A stretch of DNA of 37,023 nucleotides from a virus: positions 1 to 37,023 of the IMG/VR virus record IMGVR_UViG_3300044612_002663, one strand, 5' to 3'. Shown here in pieces: positions 6,471-13,101 of this stretch (the stretch's first letter is position 1; the number at the start of each line of letters is the position of its first letter). Made by a program: the position numbers and the translations under genes. The notes under the pieces were generated by a model, which did no database searches, was not told the origin of the DNA, and worked only from the letters and a program-made list of their open reading frames with translations.

Positions 6471-7318
6471 GCGGCTTCCTTCTGTTGTTCGCGATGCACC
6501 GCTTGCAGGCGGAAGGCTTCGCGGAGGGGGATTTTCAGTGATCCGCTTACTGTCGCGGCGCTTTCTCGGCGGCTGAACAGCTTCATCGCTTGCGCTTCGA
6601 TTCGCGCGAGTTTTTCCAGAATGATCGCATCCTGTTCCTCAATCGTCAGGGGTCGCGGTTCGGGTTCGGGTGTGCTGGTGGCCAGGGTGGGGCGTGGCCT
6701 ATGTGCGCGGGATGCGCGAGGTGGGGGTGGTTTCCTGACCAGCCCCGCGCTTTTAATGCCCGGCCGCACCGCCGCGCTGCGCACGGTTTTCATGCTGCCA
6801 ATGGCCGGGCCGGGCATGTATTGCAGCGCGACAAGTAATTCCGCCGGCGGGATGCGCCCATAGTTTTTGCGCAGGAAGGATACCCGCAATTCTGTCCAGG
6901 TGCCTTGATTGCGGCCGGATTTGCGCGGGCGTTCGGCCAGATAGCCAAGTTCCTGAGCTTTGTCCCGCATGGACCGCCGGTTGCGCACTGCCGGGCCGGG
7001 CAGGGCGTTCAGCCTTTCCAGCAAATCATCATCCGGGATCAGGTTGATTAGGTTGTGCAGAAGGTCCCGGCGTTCATTCGTCCAGGTCCGTGGTTTGGCG
7101 GTTTGTCTTTTGGCGCGCATCCAGCCTTCCGGCCGCTTCAGGCCGAGTGCGCGGGCCTTGTCCATGACCGCAAGCGGGCTGAAAACGGGGTAGGCGGAGG
7201 GCATGGTGTTCAGCCGTTCCATGATGAGGCTGGCGTCAACGCCAGCTTGCCAATCTTCTGCCAGTGCCGCGCAGCGTTCAGGCGTGAAGACGATGCGGCC
7301 ATTACCGGGGTGTGTCAT
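6467..7318 (-). CDS. Triple-repeat putative DNA-binding protein
   Basis: This 283-aa protein contains three diverged repeats of roughly 50 residues. They begin at FTPERCAALAED, WTNERRDLLHNL and WTELRVSFLRKN, and each continues into a segment resembling LNxxPGPAxxxxxSMRDKAxxLG. The pattern, an initial W/F-T-x-E-R followed by two or three helices, resembles SANT/Myb-like or GcrA-type DNA-binding helices. A basic Pro-rich linker (RKPPPPRASRAHRPRP) and a helical C-terminus follow. I infer a DNA-binding role; no specific family is recognised. It overlaps both neighbours by 4 nt. Confidence 0.6.
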   Translation of the reverse strand: MTHPGNGRIVFTPERCAALAEDWQAGVDASLIMERLNTMPSAYPVFSPLAVMDKARALGLKRPEGWMRAKRQTAKPRTWTNERRDLLHNLINLIPDDDLLERLNALPGPAVRNRRSMRDKAQELGYLAERPRKSGRNQGTWTELRVSFLRKNYGRIPPAELLVALQYMPGPAIGSMKTVRSAAVRPGIKSAGLVRKPPPPRASRAHRPRPTLATSTPEPEPRPLTIEEQDAIILEKLARIEAQAMKLFSRRESAATVSGSLKIPLREAFRLQAVHREQQKEAA

Positions 7319-8202
7319 GCGGCGCCCCCACTACCGTTTCGCTTCCACCAGCGCGTGCCCATTATTCTTAGTGGCGCTGTTGGGTCCATTACTTTGACCA
7401 ATCGCAGATGGTCGCCCCTGTAATAAGCGTTCCAGCATGCGGCCACGCCGTGTGCGAGCGCGCCGGTCCCGCGACCCGTTGGCTTTGTACGCCGGATAAA
7501 TTCAAGCGCGGCTTTTTTGGGGTCAGCAGCCGTCAATCCATCATCTGCCGCGCATTCTGCCCAAAATTCGTAGGCTTTCTCATTGGCTGGATTATCATTG
7601 AAGGTTGCTATACCGACCGCTGCTACTTCTCTGCGCTGAAAATACTTCTCATGCAAACTGCCTTTTACCGCGTGGAAATACTTTGTGGCAGCAGGCAGAT
7701 ACTCAGTGATAAATGGTTCGCGCGCCTCTGCGCTCCGTTGGGTGTGATTGTCAGCTGCGCCGTGAAGTTTGCTCATGAAAAGCGGGGCGCAGGCTCCAAG
7801 AGCATTTATCTGCGCTTGAGATAGTGTAGAATCCAAATAAAGGCCCATTCCCCGGAGAGCATCAACAACGCTCCGCCCACGCCCGCGATCAATTCGCGCA
7901 TATAAATGAGCAACTTCTTCTCGGGTGGCGCATTTGGTGGTAACCACCACAAATTGTAGCGGTTCATCTAATTTGGACAGCATTTCAAGCCGATGCTGTC
8001 CATTGATTAAGTACCGCTGGCCAGCGCAAGTGGCGAACCTAATTGATTCGCCGTTGTCAAAGTGTCCGGCATTATATTCAGACATTAGATGGTCTACGTT
8101 GTCGCGCTTTACAGGCCGCTGGCCTGGAAAGTTTTCGTTATCAAGTATAAACTTCGCCTCTTGGGCGGTCAGAATCTTAATGCTGACGGCGTGCTTGCTC
8201 AT
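7315..8202 (-). CDS. ParB/DGQHR-like protein
   Basis: This 295-aa protein contains FATCAGQRYLINGQHRLEML with an NGQHR motif at residues 67-71, the signature of ParB/sulfiredoxin-like and DGQHR phage proteins. Many such domains bind or cut nucleotides or DNA; here the activity is unknown. The start at 8202 is supported by AGGAGG 7 nt upstream; an in-frame extension to 8358 is unlikely because that segment is basic low-complexity sequence overlapping the upstream gene. The gene is visibly less GC-rich than its neighbours (lines counted by eye give about 43-50% GC in 7620-8160), suggesting a separate origin. Confidence 0.6.
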   Translation of the reverse strand: MSKHAVSIKILTAQEAKFILDNENFPGQRPVKRDNVDHLMSEYNAGHFDNGESIRFATCAGQRYLINGQHRLEMLSKLDEPLQFVVVTTKCATREEVAHLYARIDRGRGRSVVDALRGMGLYLDSTLSQAQINALGACAPLFMSKLHGAADNHTQRSAEAREPFITEYLPAATKYFHAVKGSLHEKYFQRREVAAVGIATFNDNPANEKAYEFWAECAADDGLTAADPKKAALEFIRRTKPTGRGTGALAHGVAACWNAYYRGDHLRLVKVMDPTAPLRIMGTRWWKRNGSGGAA

Positions 8203-8435
8203 GGGGTTCCTCCTGCATTTGGGTTTGAGTGTGGATTGAATGCGCCGACCATTCGGCGGAGGCTGTCGCCATCCACCATGCAGCGCCCGCCGCACCGGAA
8301 TAGGCGAAGCTTGCCTTCTGCCCCGCGTCGGCGAAGCGTGATCGTGCTTAGGCCGCAAAGGCGGGCGGCTTGCTGTAGGGTGTAGGAAAGCGCGGTAGCC
8401 AGTGGCGCCGGCGCATCCTTGCGAAGCTTGGGCAT
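8199..8435 (-). CDS. HTH/MerR-type DNA-binding protein
   Basis: This 78-aa protein has a winged-helix pattern: YTLQQAARLCGLSTITLRRRGAEGKLRLFRCGGRCMVDGDSLRRMV at about residues 17-62. The fold is typical of excisionase or MerR-like regulators, in which helix 2-3 enters the major groove and a short wing follows. The start at the ATG at 8435 has AGGA upstream. The stop overlaps the next gene start (ATGA). It is the second such protein in this operon, so which of the two is the excisionase is open. Confidence 0.65.
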   Translation of the reverse strand: MPKLRKDAPAPLATALSYTLQQAARLCGLSTITLRRRGAEGKLRLFRCGGRCMVDGDSLRRMVGAFNPHSNPNAGGTP

Positions 8436-8445
8436 CGGGTGATCC

Positions 8446-8718
8446 TCAGATGCAATGGATGGGGATGTGCCGCGCGCGGCGGATCGGCACCACATTGGGC
8501 GGCATGTCGGCCAGCGCGACCGGCTGCTGGCGCCAGTGTGCGGGGATGGGGGATGCCTCCATCGCGGCAACGCGGGCCACATGCGCTTCCAAAGCCTGAA
8601 TGGCCATTGATGCGCGGCGCAGGTGTAGCAGGGCTACCATGCGGTCTGGCGCGTGTTCGGCGGAGGAAAGCGCATCATACGCCACGGTGATGGCGGCGGT
8701 GAGGTCTGTGCTGATCAT
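8446..8718 (-). CDS. Hypothetical helical protein
   Basis: This 90-aa protein is unrecognised. Its first 55 residues are strongly helical and Ala-rich (LTAAITVAYDALSSAEHAPDRM..., then ASMAIQALEAHVARVAAME). The C-terminus is basic and Pro-rich (VVPIRRARHIPIHCI). I choose the ATG at 8718, which overlaps the upstream stop as ATGA, instead of the in-frame extension to 8784. It lies in the coupled leftward operon. Confidence 0.6.
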   Translation of the reverse strand: MISTDLTAAITVAYDALSSAEHAPDRMVALLHLRRASMAIQALEAHVARVAAMEASPIPAHWRQQPVALADMPPNVVPIRRARHIPIHCI

Positions 8719-8930
8719 GCCAGCACCGCCGCGAAGATCAGCGCCAATACGCCCAAGCCCTTCACCAGATAGTAGGCCATCCACAGGAAGCCGATGGCGA
8801 GTAACGGGCTGGCCAGCACAAGGGCGGTCAGCTTCATGCCGACCCAGCTTTTGCGCGGCAGGCGCTGGCCTTCAATGGCCGGCCAATCATAGCAGCCGCG
8901 ATGCGGCGCTTGGTTGGGGTGGTGTGTCAT
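8715..8930 (-). CDS. Small membrane protein
   Basis: This 71-aa protein has a hydrophilic N-terminus (MTHHPNQAPHRGCYDW) and two hydrophobic stretches (LTALVLASPLLAIGFLWMAYYLV and GLGVLALIFAAVLA), so it probably crosses the inner membrane once or twice. Small membrane proteins in early phage operons often act in superinfection exclusion, but no sequence evidence shows that here. It lies 3 nt after the upstream gene and overlaps the next. Confidence 0.6.
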   Translation of the reverse strand: MTHHPNQAPHRGCYDWPAIEGQRLPRKSWVGMKLTALVLASPLLAIGFLWMAYYLVKGLGVLALIFAAVLA

Positions 8931-8933
8931 GCC

Positions 8934-9227
8934 TCAGCCTTCCTTTCTTTGGGCTTCGATGATTGGGGCGGCTTCGCGCAGCAGCGTGGCCATCAGGCGG
9001 TAGGCGGTTGCGTCTTTGTCTCCGCGCAAAATGTTTTCGGCTTCGCGGGCGGCTTCATCTGCGCCATCGGCTACCAGCAGCACGTGATCTGCGCTGGTGG
9101 CGGTGCGCAGCGTCAGGCTTGCCCAGGCGCAAAGCGGCGGGGGCAGGTCTTCAAGCCGGGCGGAGATTGCGGCCATGGGATCGCGCAGCAAATGCGCGAC
9201 CAGGCGGGGGCGGGTGATCTGGTTCAT
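8934..9227 (-). CDS. Hypothetical protein, leftward operon
   Basis: This 97-aa soluble protein is unrecognised. It is mainly helical, with an Ala-rich middle (VADGADEAAREAENILRGDKDATAYRLMATLLREAA). The ATG at 9227 overlaps the upstream stop by 4 nt. No cysteine cluster, membrane segment or nucleotide-binding motif is visible. Confidence 0.6.
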   Translation of the reverse strand: MNQITRPRLVAHLLRDPMAAISARLEDLPPPLCAWASLTLRTATSADHVLLVADGADEAAREAENILRGDKDATAYRLMATLLREAAPIIEAQRKEG

Positions 9228-9490
9228 GGCTGCACCGCCTGCGTGGCGGGCGCATGGGTCAGAATGTCGGCTTCTGTGCCTTCAATGATGAGCCGGAGCG
9301 TCCGCGCCAATTCGCCGGTCCAAAAGTCTTGGCATTGGCGGCAGTAACGCTCACCCCAGGGGGCGGTTTGGCCGCGGGCGATGCGGCCCTGCCAAAGCAG
9401 GACCATAGCCTTGTGGCTGGCGGCGCTGCGGATCAGGGCGTCCAGCGCTTGCGTGGTGGCGGGCGCGAATTGCGGCGTGATCGCGTTCAT
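9224..9490 (-). CDS. Hypothetical protein with CxxC
   Basis: This 88-aa protein starts at the ATG at 9490, which overlaps the upstream stop; an in-frame extension to 9541 would only overlap the preceding gene. It is helical with a single CRQC pair (ERYCRQCQDFWTGELARTLRL), which might bind metal with a partner, but no second CxxC exists. Function unknown. It is translationally coupled within the leftward operon. Confidence 0.6.
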   Translation of the reverse strand: MNAITPQFAPATTQALDALIRSAASHKAMVLLWQGRIARGQTAPWGERYCRQCQDFWTGELARTLRLIIEGTEADILTHAPATQAVQP

Positions 9491-9675
9491 TGGCCGGCCT
9501 CCGTCGCGGCTTTGTCGGCGGCTGCCTTTTCGCGCTGCCAATGCGCGGCCTTGACGGGGCGGCCATCAATCATGTGCCGCGTGCAATACGTCAGGCGAAT
9601 GCGGTCAGAATACCGAACGACAGCAAAATCTTTGCCGTCGATGCGTTCTCTAACCAGGATTTGGTGCGATGCCAC
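9487..9675 (-). CDS. First gene of leftward early operon, hypothetical
   Basis: The frame is open from a GTG at 9729, but I choose the GTG at 9675 because GGAGG lies 5 nt before it and the longer version would run through an operator palindrome (9708-9724). The 62-aa product (MASHQILVRERIDGKDF..., then RIRLTYCTRHMIDGRPVKAAHW) is basic and unrecognised. Position suggests the promoter-proximal gene of a repressor-controlled early operon that ends in int. Confidence 0.6.
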   Translation of the reverse strand: MASHQILVRERIDGKDFAVVRYSDRIRLTYCTRHMIDGRPVKAAHWQREKAAADKAATEAGQ

Positions 9676-9707
9676 TTGGGCCTCCGTCTGGGTTTGACGA
9701 AGGTAAT

Positions 9708-9757
9708 ATGCAGATTTCCTGCATGTCACGCAAGCATAAAATGCAGAAATTCTGCCG
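9708..9757 (-). promoter_or_regulatory. Leftward operator pair (OL-like) and early promoter region
   Basis: Two copies of a 17-bp palindrome-like site stand just upstream of the leftward operon: ATGCAGATTTCCTGCAT at 9708-9724 and ATGCAGAAATTCTGCCG at 9741-9757, 33 bp apart start to start. A third copy lies before the cro-like gene. On the minus strand, -35/-10-like pairs with 17-bp spacers can be placed so that each site falls in the spacer (GTCAAC/TTATGC and TTGCGT/CATATT), but these boxes are weak. The sites are seen directly; binding by the repressor is inferred. Confidence 0.65.
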
Positions 9758-9860
9758 TTGACGGGATTTCCCGTTTTGTTCTAGCTTTGCGACATGTTTC
9801 CTAATTTATCAAAAAGAGCGTTCCGGGAGCCTGGATCGCCTCTGCCGTCAAAGCCGCCAG

Positions 9861-10133
9861 CTATGCCGGCTCCGCCGCCCGCAAATATGCCGCCACGCCG
9901 GCCGCCACGCCCGCGCGAGCACCCCGATAAAACCAATCGGTGGTAAGGCCGAATTCGTCACACACCCGCACAAGCCAGATAGGGTCTGGGTAATTGTCCC
10001 CGCGCAGGTAATTGCTGAGTTTGTTTGGGGCGATTCCGGTGCGGCGGCAGAATTCAGCCTGAGATAGCCCAAGCGCATCTATCGCGATGCGGAGGTTATT
10101 CCCAACGAAGGTTTTGTGCGGGGTCGGAGGCAT
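9861..10133 (-). CDS. CI-like XRE-family repressor
   Basis: This 90-aa protein has an HTH_XRE domain: LRIAIDALGLSQAEFCRRTGIAPNKLSNYLRG at residues 14-45, followed by VCDEFGLTTDWFYRG, as in lambdoid repressors. It is short and lacks the LexA-like self-cleavage domain, so SOS autocleavage is not expected by the classic route. I choose the ATG at 10133; no Shine-Dalgarno is evident (ATATCTGTC precedes it), and TATATC close to the ATG could be a -10 for a leaderless message. It is divergent from the cro-like gene, with operator copies on both flanks. Confidence 0.8.
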   Translation of the reverse strand: MPPTPHKTFVGNNLRIAIDALGLSQAEFCRRTGIAPNKLSNYLRGDNYPDPIWLVRVCDEFGLTTDWFYRGARAGVAAGVAAYLRAAEPA

Positions 10134-10168
10134 GACAGATATACTGCCTGCAGCTTTTTTGCGTTTCC

Positions 10169-10208
10169 ATGCAGAAGGTGATTGACACGGTATGCAGAAA
10201 TCCTGCAT
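10169..10208 (+). promoter_or_regulatory. Rightward operator (OR-like) with -35 box
   Basis: ATGCAGAAATCCTGCAT at 10192-10208 is the best palindrome of the set, and a half-match (ATGCAGAA) starts at 10169, 23 bp upstream. A consensus -35 hexamer, TTGACA, lies at 10182-10187 between them, so bound repressor would cover the promoter of the cro-like gene at 10218. The -10 at 17-bp spacing (GCATGG) is poor. The sites are seen; repression of this promoter is inferred from the divergent repressor/cro arrangement. Confidence 0.65.
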
Positions 10209-10217
10209 GGTCGCGCC

Positions 10218-10430
10218 ATGTCCGATCCCTTGTCCCGTGCAATCGAAGCTGCTGGTGGGCTTGATGCCTTTATCAGCAGTATTGGTATTTCCAGCCGAAC
10301 CCTTGCGGATTGGCGCCGTTATGGGGTGCCGGACACCCGCTGCCTTGCGGTTGAAAAGGCGACCAATGGGGCGGTGACCGCCCAGGAACTGGCGGTGCAC
10401 CGCGTTGATCGCTTGCGGGGTGCCGCCTGA
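10218..10430 (+). CDS. Cro/YdaS-like regulator
   Basis: This 70-aa HTH protein matches the YdaS/Cro-like pattern: LSRAIEAAGGLDAFISSIGISSRTLADWRRYGVPDTRCLAVEKATNG, in which the WRRYGVP turn and the ExATNG end are characteristic. It is expected to oppose the CI-like repressor at the shared operators. The ATG at 10218 lies just after the operator palindrome; an upstream TTG start inside the -35 box is rejected. It is the first gene of the rightward early transcript and is followed by a convergent lipoprotein gene. Confidence 0.8.
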   Translation: MSDPLSRAIEAAGGLDAFISSIGISSRTLADWRRYGVPDTRCLAVEKATNGAVTAQELAVHRVDRLRGAA

Positions 10431-10432
10431 TG

Positions 10433-10903
10433 TCATTGCGTCCGGGGTCGATCCAGAACGCGCCGGCGCGCAGCGGCGCATTGCTCGGCGTCAGCCCGTG
10501 TGGCGCTGGCGCGGCCCATGTTCCATTCTGGGTCATCCGTCACGGCGGTGACAGTGCTGCGGTAGCGTTGAAGTTGCGCGCTGCTGACGCCGCCGCAGCC
10601 TTCGGCCAGCCCGCCCAGAAAGGTGGCGCTGTTCATGCTGAACTGCCGGTTGGGTGTGGGTGTGCTCGCATTCACAGGCGGCTGGCGTTCCCGGTTTTCC
10701 AATCTGCGCAGATCATAGCACCGCTCCTTCAGCGTGCCCGCCTGATAACCGGCGGCAATGCCGCTATAGATGCCGGCGGTCGCAAGCTGGGCTTCATAGT
10801 CGCAGCGGGCTTTCTGCGCGGGCGAAAGCCCCTCGGCAGGGTCCGGCAGGTTGCACCCCATCAGCAACAGCCCCAGGGCGGCGGCGGTAATTGGTTTCAG
10901 CAT
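10433..10903 (-). CDS. Lipoprotein, candidate lysogenic-conversion gene
   Basis: This 156-aa protein has a signal peptide (MLKPITAAALGLLLMGC) with lipobox L-M-G-C17, so it should be lipidated and exported. The mature part is soluble, with several cysteines, an AGIYSGIAAGYQAG segment and no recognised domain. A strong GAAGGAG lies upstream of the ATG. It runs against the surrounding rightward early genes, between the cro-like and CII-like genes, an arrangement typical of a moron expressed from its own promoter in the lysogen. The function might be envelope modification or superinfection exclusion; that is inference only. Confidence 0.75.
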   Translation of the reverse strand: MLKPITAAALGLLLMGCNLPDPAEGLSPAQKARCDYEAQLATAGIYSGIAAGYQAGTLKERCYDLRRLENRERQPPVNASTPTPNRQFSMNSATFLGGLAEGCGGVSSAQLQRYRSTVTAVTDDPEWNMGRASATRADAEQCAAARRRVLDRPRTQ

Positions 10904-10986
10904 CGCGTCATTCTCCTTCTCTGCCGGAATATGGCGAAGGCTTCCGGGTTTGTCATGCGGAATGGTTCCGCGATGGGGGCGCGCTG

Positions 10987-11439
10987 ATGCACCTGACCAC
11001 AGAAGAAGAACGTCGCGCGCTCAAGACCGGGTTTCGGGTGCTGGTCCAGCATGCCGGCGGTCTGGAAGCGGCGGCGGCGGCAACGCGGGTGAACAAGACT
11101 CATCTGGCAGCAAGCTATGATCAGGAAGCGAAAGATCGCTTTCCTGCGCTGGATGTTGTGGCGGATTTGGAACGCGCGGCGGGCAAGCCGGTTGTGACAA
11201 AGCTGCTGGCCGCGATGCACGGCCTGGCGCTGGTGCATGTGGAACCCATCAGCGGCTGCGCGATCAGCGCCATTGCCGCAGTCGGGCAGAATTCCAGTGA
11301 GGTTTTCGCGGCCTTCGGGCGCGCGCTTGCGGATGGCGTGATCACGCAAGCTGAGCGCGCGGTGCTGCGGCAGGAAATGCTGGATTTGGTTGCTGTCGCC
11401 ACAGAAGCGGCGGCGATTTTGGAGGGGGTGAAGAAATGA
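10987..11439 (+). CDS. Phage regulatory CII/CP76-like protein
   Basis: This 150-aa protein resembles the phage regulatory CII family of P2-like and alphaproteobacterial phages: an N-terminal half with LVQHAGGLEAAAAATRVNKTHLAASYD and then FPALDVVADLERAAGKPVVTKLLA. In this family a helix-turn-helix-like start is followed by an all-helical C-terminus. It may influence the lysogeny decision or replication onset. The ATG at 10987 is chosen because the open frame upstream overlaps the lipoprotein gene. Its stop overlaps the next ATG. Confidence 0.55.
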   Translation: MHLTTEEERRALKTGFRVLVQHAGGLEAAAAATRVNKTHLAASYDQEAKDRFPALDVVADLERAAGKPVVTKLLAAMHGLALVHVEPISGCAISAIAAVGQNSSEVFAAFGRALADGVITQAERAVLRQEMLDLVAVATEAAAILEGVKK

Positions 11440-11588
11440 AGGGTCAGTATGGTGCGCTTATTCGTGCGTCCTTATGGCGCGCTTTGGCCGGGGTGTTGTG
11501 GTGCCCCGGTGAATGGTTGTGCCGGCTGGGTGATCGCGCCGCGAAACGCGCGAAGCGAATCGTTGATGATCGGTGCCTTCGGTCATGA
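11436..11588 (+). CDS. Tiny basic protein upstream of gcrA
   Basis: This 50-codon ORF starts at an ATG that overlaps the previous stop (ATGA) and ends at a TGA overlapping the gcrA-like ATG. The product (MKGQYGALIRASLWRALAGV...) has one weakly hydrophobic segment and a basic C-terminus (RAAKRAKRIVDDR), and could be a peripheral membrane peptide. The double overlap is the main evidence that it is translated, with GGAGGGGG upstream. It may serve mainly to couple translation into gcrA. Confidence 0.5.
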   Translation: MKGQYGALIRASLWRALAGVLWCPGEWLCRLGDRAAKRAKRIVDDRCLRS

Positions 11589-12220
11589 GCGCGCATCCAG
11601 GCCCATGGGACAAGCCCGGGATGATTGATCGGCTGCGCGAATTACATGCGCGCGGCTATAGCTTCTCTGAAATTGGCAATGAACTTGGCGTGTCCAAGGG
11701 TTCCGTGGTTGGCAAGGCGCATCGGCTGAAGCTGGATGCACGGCCTTTGCCGATTGCGCTTGAAGGTGTGAAGAATAAGCCGCGCGCTACGGGTGCCCCG
11801 CGGCTTGGGGCGACGGGTGCTGGGGGGTTCCATGTTGCGCCCGTCGCCCACCAAAGCTTGGCTGAGGCATCTGCCCAGCCCGGGCCGAGCGCGGCGGCTG
11901 CTTCCGCGCATCTGTCTTTCCTCCCTGTGGTGAACTCTGCGGCTGGGGCTTCTGTGCCTCGGCCGCAGCTTTTTCCGGTGCGGGGCTGTCAGTTTCCGAT
12001 GTGGGGCGACAAGGAAAGGCTGCTGGGGGAAGAACCGCGCTTTTGCGATGCGCCGGCGCGGCGGAATGAAGAAGGGCGACAAGATAGCGCTTACTGCCCA
12101 GCGCATCACGCGCGCTGTTTCAGCAAGCGCGGGGCGGCGGAAGATAATGCGCCGGCCAGGCCAAAGGATCGCGCATGGCAGGGCCCGCCCGCCCGTGGAA
12201 GGTTCCCGGCCTATGTGTGA
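11585..12220 (+). CDS. GcrA-family cell-cycle regulator
   Basis: This 211-aa protein has the bipartite GcrA plan. Residues 8-50 hold the DNA-binding helices (MIDRLRELHARGYSFSEIGNELG, then SVVGKAHRLKL), a linker rich in Ala, Ser, Gly and Pro follows, and residues 131-180 hold the C-terminal Cys/His module (GCQFPMWGD, RFCDAPA, SAYCPAHHARCF; C135, C154, C171, C178). In Caulobacter, GcrA recruits sigma70-RNA polymerase to promoters, many carrying CcrM-methylated GANTC. A phage copy may redirect host transcription or time phage genes. The ATG at 11585 is preferred by its overlap with the upstream stop. Confidence 0.85.
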   Translation: MSAHPGPWDKPGMIDRLRELHARGYSFSEIGNELGVSKGSVVGKAHRLKLDARPLPIALEGVKNKPRATGAPRLGATGAGGFHVAPVAHQSLAEASAQPGPSAAAASAHLSFLPVVNSAAGASVPRPQLFPVRGCQFPMWGDKERLLGEEPRFCDAPARRNEEGRQDSAYCPAHHARCFSKRGAAEDNAPARPKDRAWQGPPARGRFPAYV

Positions 12221-12476
12221 TGCGGCGGAATTCGCGCGGCTTGGTGCCGCCGGGAAAGAAGTGCGCGAAGTGCTGGCGCGGCATGGGCTGACGCCTGCGC
12301 AGGAAAAGAAGGTGCTGGCTGCGCTGATGGCTCAGAAAACCATCGCCGGGCGGCGGCAGGATCAATGGCCAGAAGCGGGGAAAGATACGCTCGATCTGGT
12401 TTATGGCTACATCCTGGCCGCAACGGCGCGCCAGACTGCCGCCTTCGCCGCCGCGCCGATTGAGGGCCACGCATGA
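12213..12476 (+). CDS. Small hypothetical protein, early operon
   Basis: This 87-aa protein starts at the ATG at 12213 with GGAAGG 10 nt upstream, overlapping the gcrA stop by 8 nt; the longer open frame upstream merely shadows gcrA. It is helical (FARLGAAGKEVREVLARHGLTPAQEKKVLAALMAQKTI) and unrecognised. The next small gene overlaps its stop. Confidence 0.6.
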   Translation: MCDAAEFARLGAAGKEVREVLARHGLTPAQEKKVLAALMAQKTIAGRRQDQWPEAGKDTLDLVYGYILAATARQTAAFAAAPIEGHA

Positions 12477-12607
12477 GCGCGGATTTGGCTGCCAAGCTGC
12501 TGACGCTTCTGACGCTGGCGGAAGTGTGGCGGAAGATGCGGAATGATGAAGAAGTCGCGCGCTGCCATGCGGATATGCGCGCGTTGTTGGAAGGTTGCGT
12601 GAATTGA
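12473..12607 (+). CDS. Very small helical protein
   Basis: This 44-codon ORF has an ATG overlapping the previous stop (ATGA) and a TGA overlapping the TTG start of the next gene. The product is a single amphipathic helix with leucine-rich start (LAAKLLTLLTLAEVWRKM) and two cysteines. No family is recognised. Overlaps on both sides and the SD-like GGAAGG inside its end argue that it is translated. Confidence 0.5.
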   Translation: MSADLAAKLLTLLTLAEVWRKMRNDEEVARCHADMRALLEGCVN

Positions 12608-13101
12608 GCGCAGCCGCCCTCGCCCCTGATCTTGTACCGCGTGGCCTGGATGCCGGCATTTACGCGCCGTCGCCCAAGCGCGGCACCAAAGCCGGTGAGC
12701 AAATTGCTTGGGCCTTCCCGGAAGAACTCACGAAGCAGGATGCGGGCCACATGGCGCGCGCGATGGTGGCGCTGGGCCTCACGCGGCGGCTGATGACAGC
12801 GCCGCGCTGCGGCACGCCGCTTTGGTACGAAGCGCGGCTGCCCCAGGTGAATGCGCTGCGCGATGACAAGCTGGATTGGCCGGTGCTGCTGATGGCATCC
12901 GCCATGGAAGCGCCGGAACAGCATGTGGTTTGGGTCTGCACTGTCTCCGCTGACTGGATCACGGGGTCGGGCGGTGCGCGCGGGCGCAGTTTTGCAAGCC
13001 TTGGCCAATACATCTGGGCGGTATCGGAATTTGAGGCCGCGCGGCGCTTGTGCCGGGCGAATGGCTATAGGGGGGTTCCACGTGTCGGCGACCTTCGATG
13101 A
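12604..13101 (+). CDS. Hypothetical protein upstream of primase/helicase
   Basis: This 165-aa protein is unrecognised. I choose the TTG at 12604: it overlaps the upstream TGA and has GGAAGG 9 nt before it, whereas the TTG at 12595 abuts that motif. The sequence contains IAWAFPEELTKQDAGHMARAMVALGLT near the start and a central LDWPVLLMASAME. Its 3' end overlaps the helicase start by 20 nt, so it likely serves DNA replication or its control. Confidence 0.6.
   Translation: MSAAALAPDLVPRGLDAGIYAPSPKRGTKAGEQIAWAFPEELTKQDAGHMARAMVALGLTRRLMTAPRCGTPLWYEARLPQVNALRDDKLDWPVLLMASAMEAPEQHVVWVCTVSADWITGSGGARGRSFASLGQYIWAVSEFEAARRLCRANGYRGVPRVGDLR

Noticed and set aside
9761-9780. Hairpin ACGGG-ATTT-CCCGT followed by TTTTG as a terminator
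   Set aside because: The T run is on the plus strand where no upstream gene is transcribed; the stem has only 5-6 pairs.
10182-10217. TTG start extending the cro-like protein by 12 residues
   Set aside because: It would begin inside the -35 box and run through the operator; the ATG at 10218 fits the family's length.
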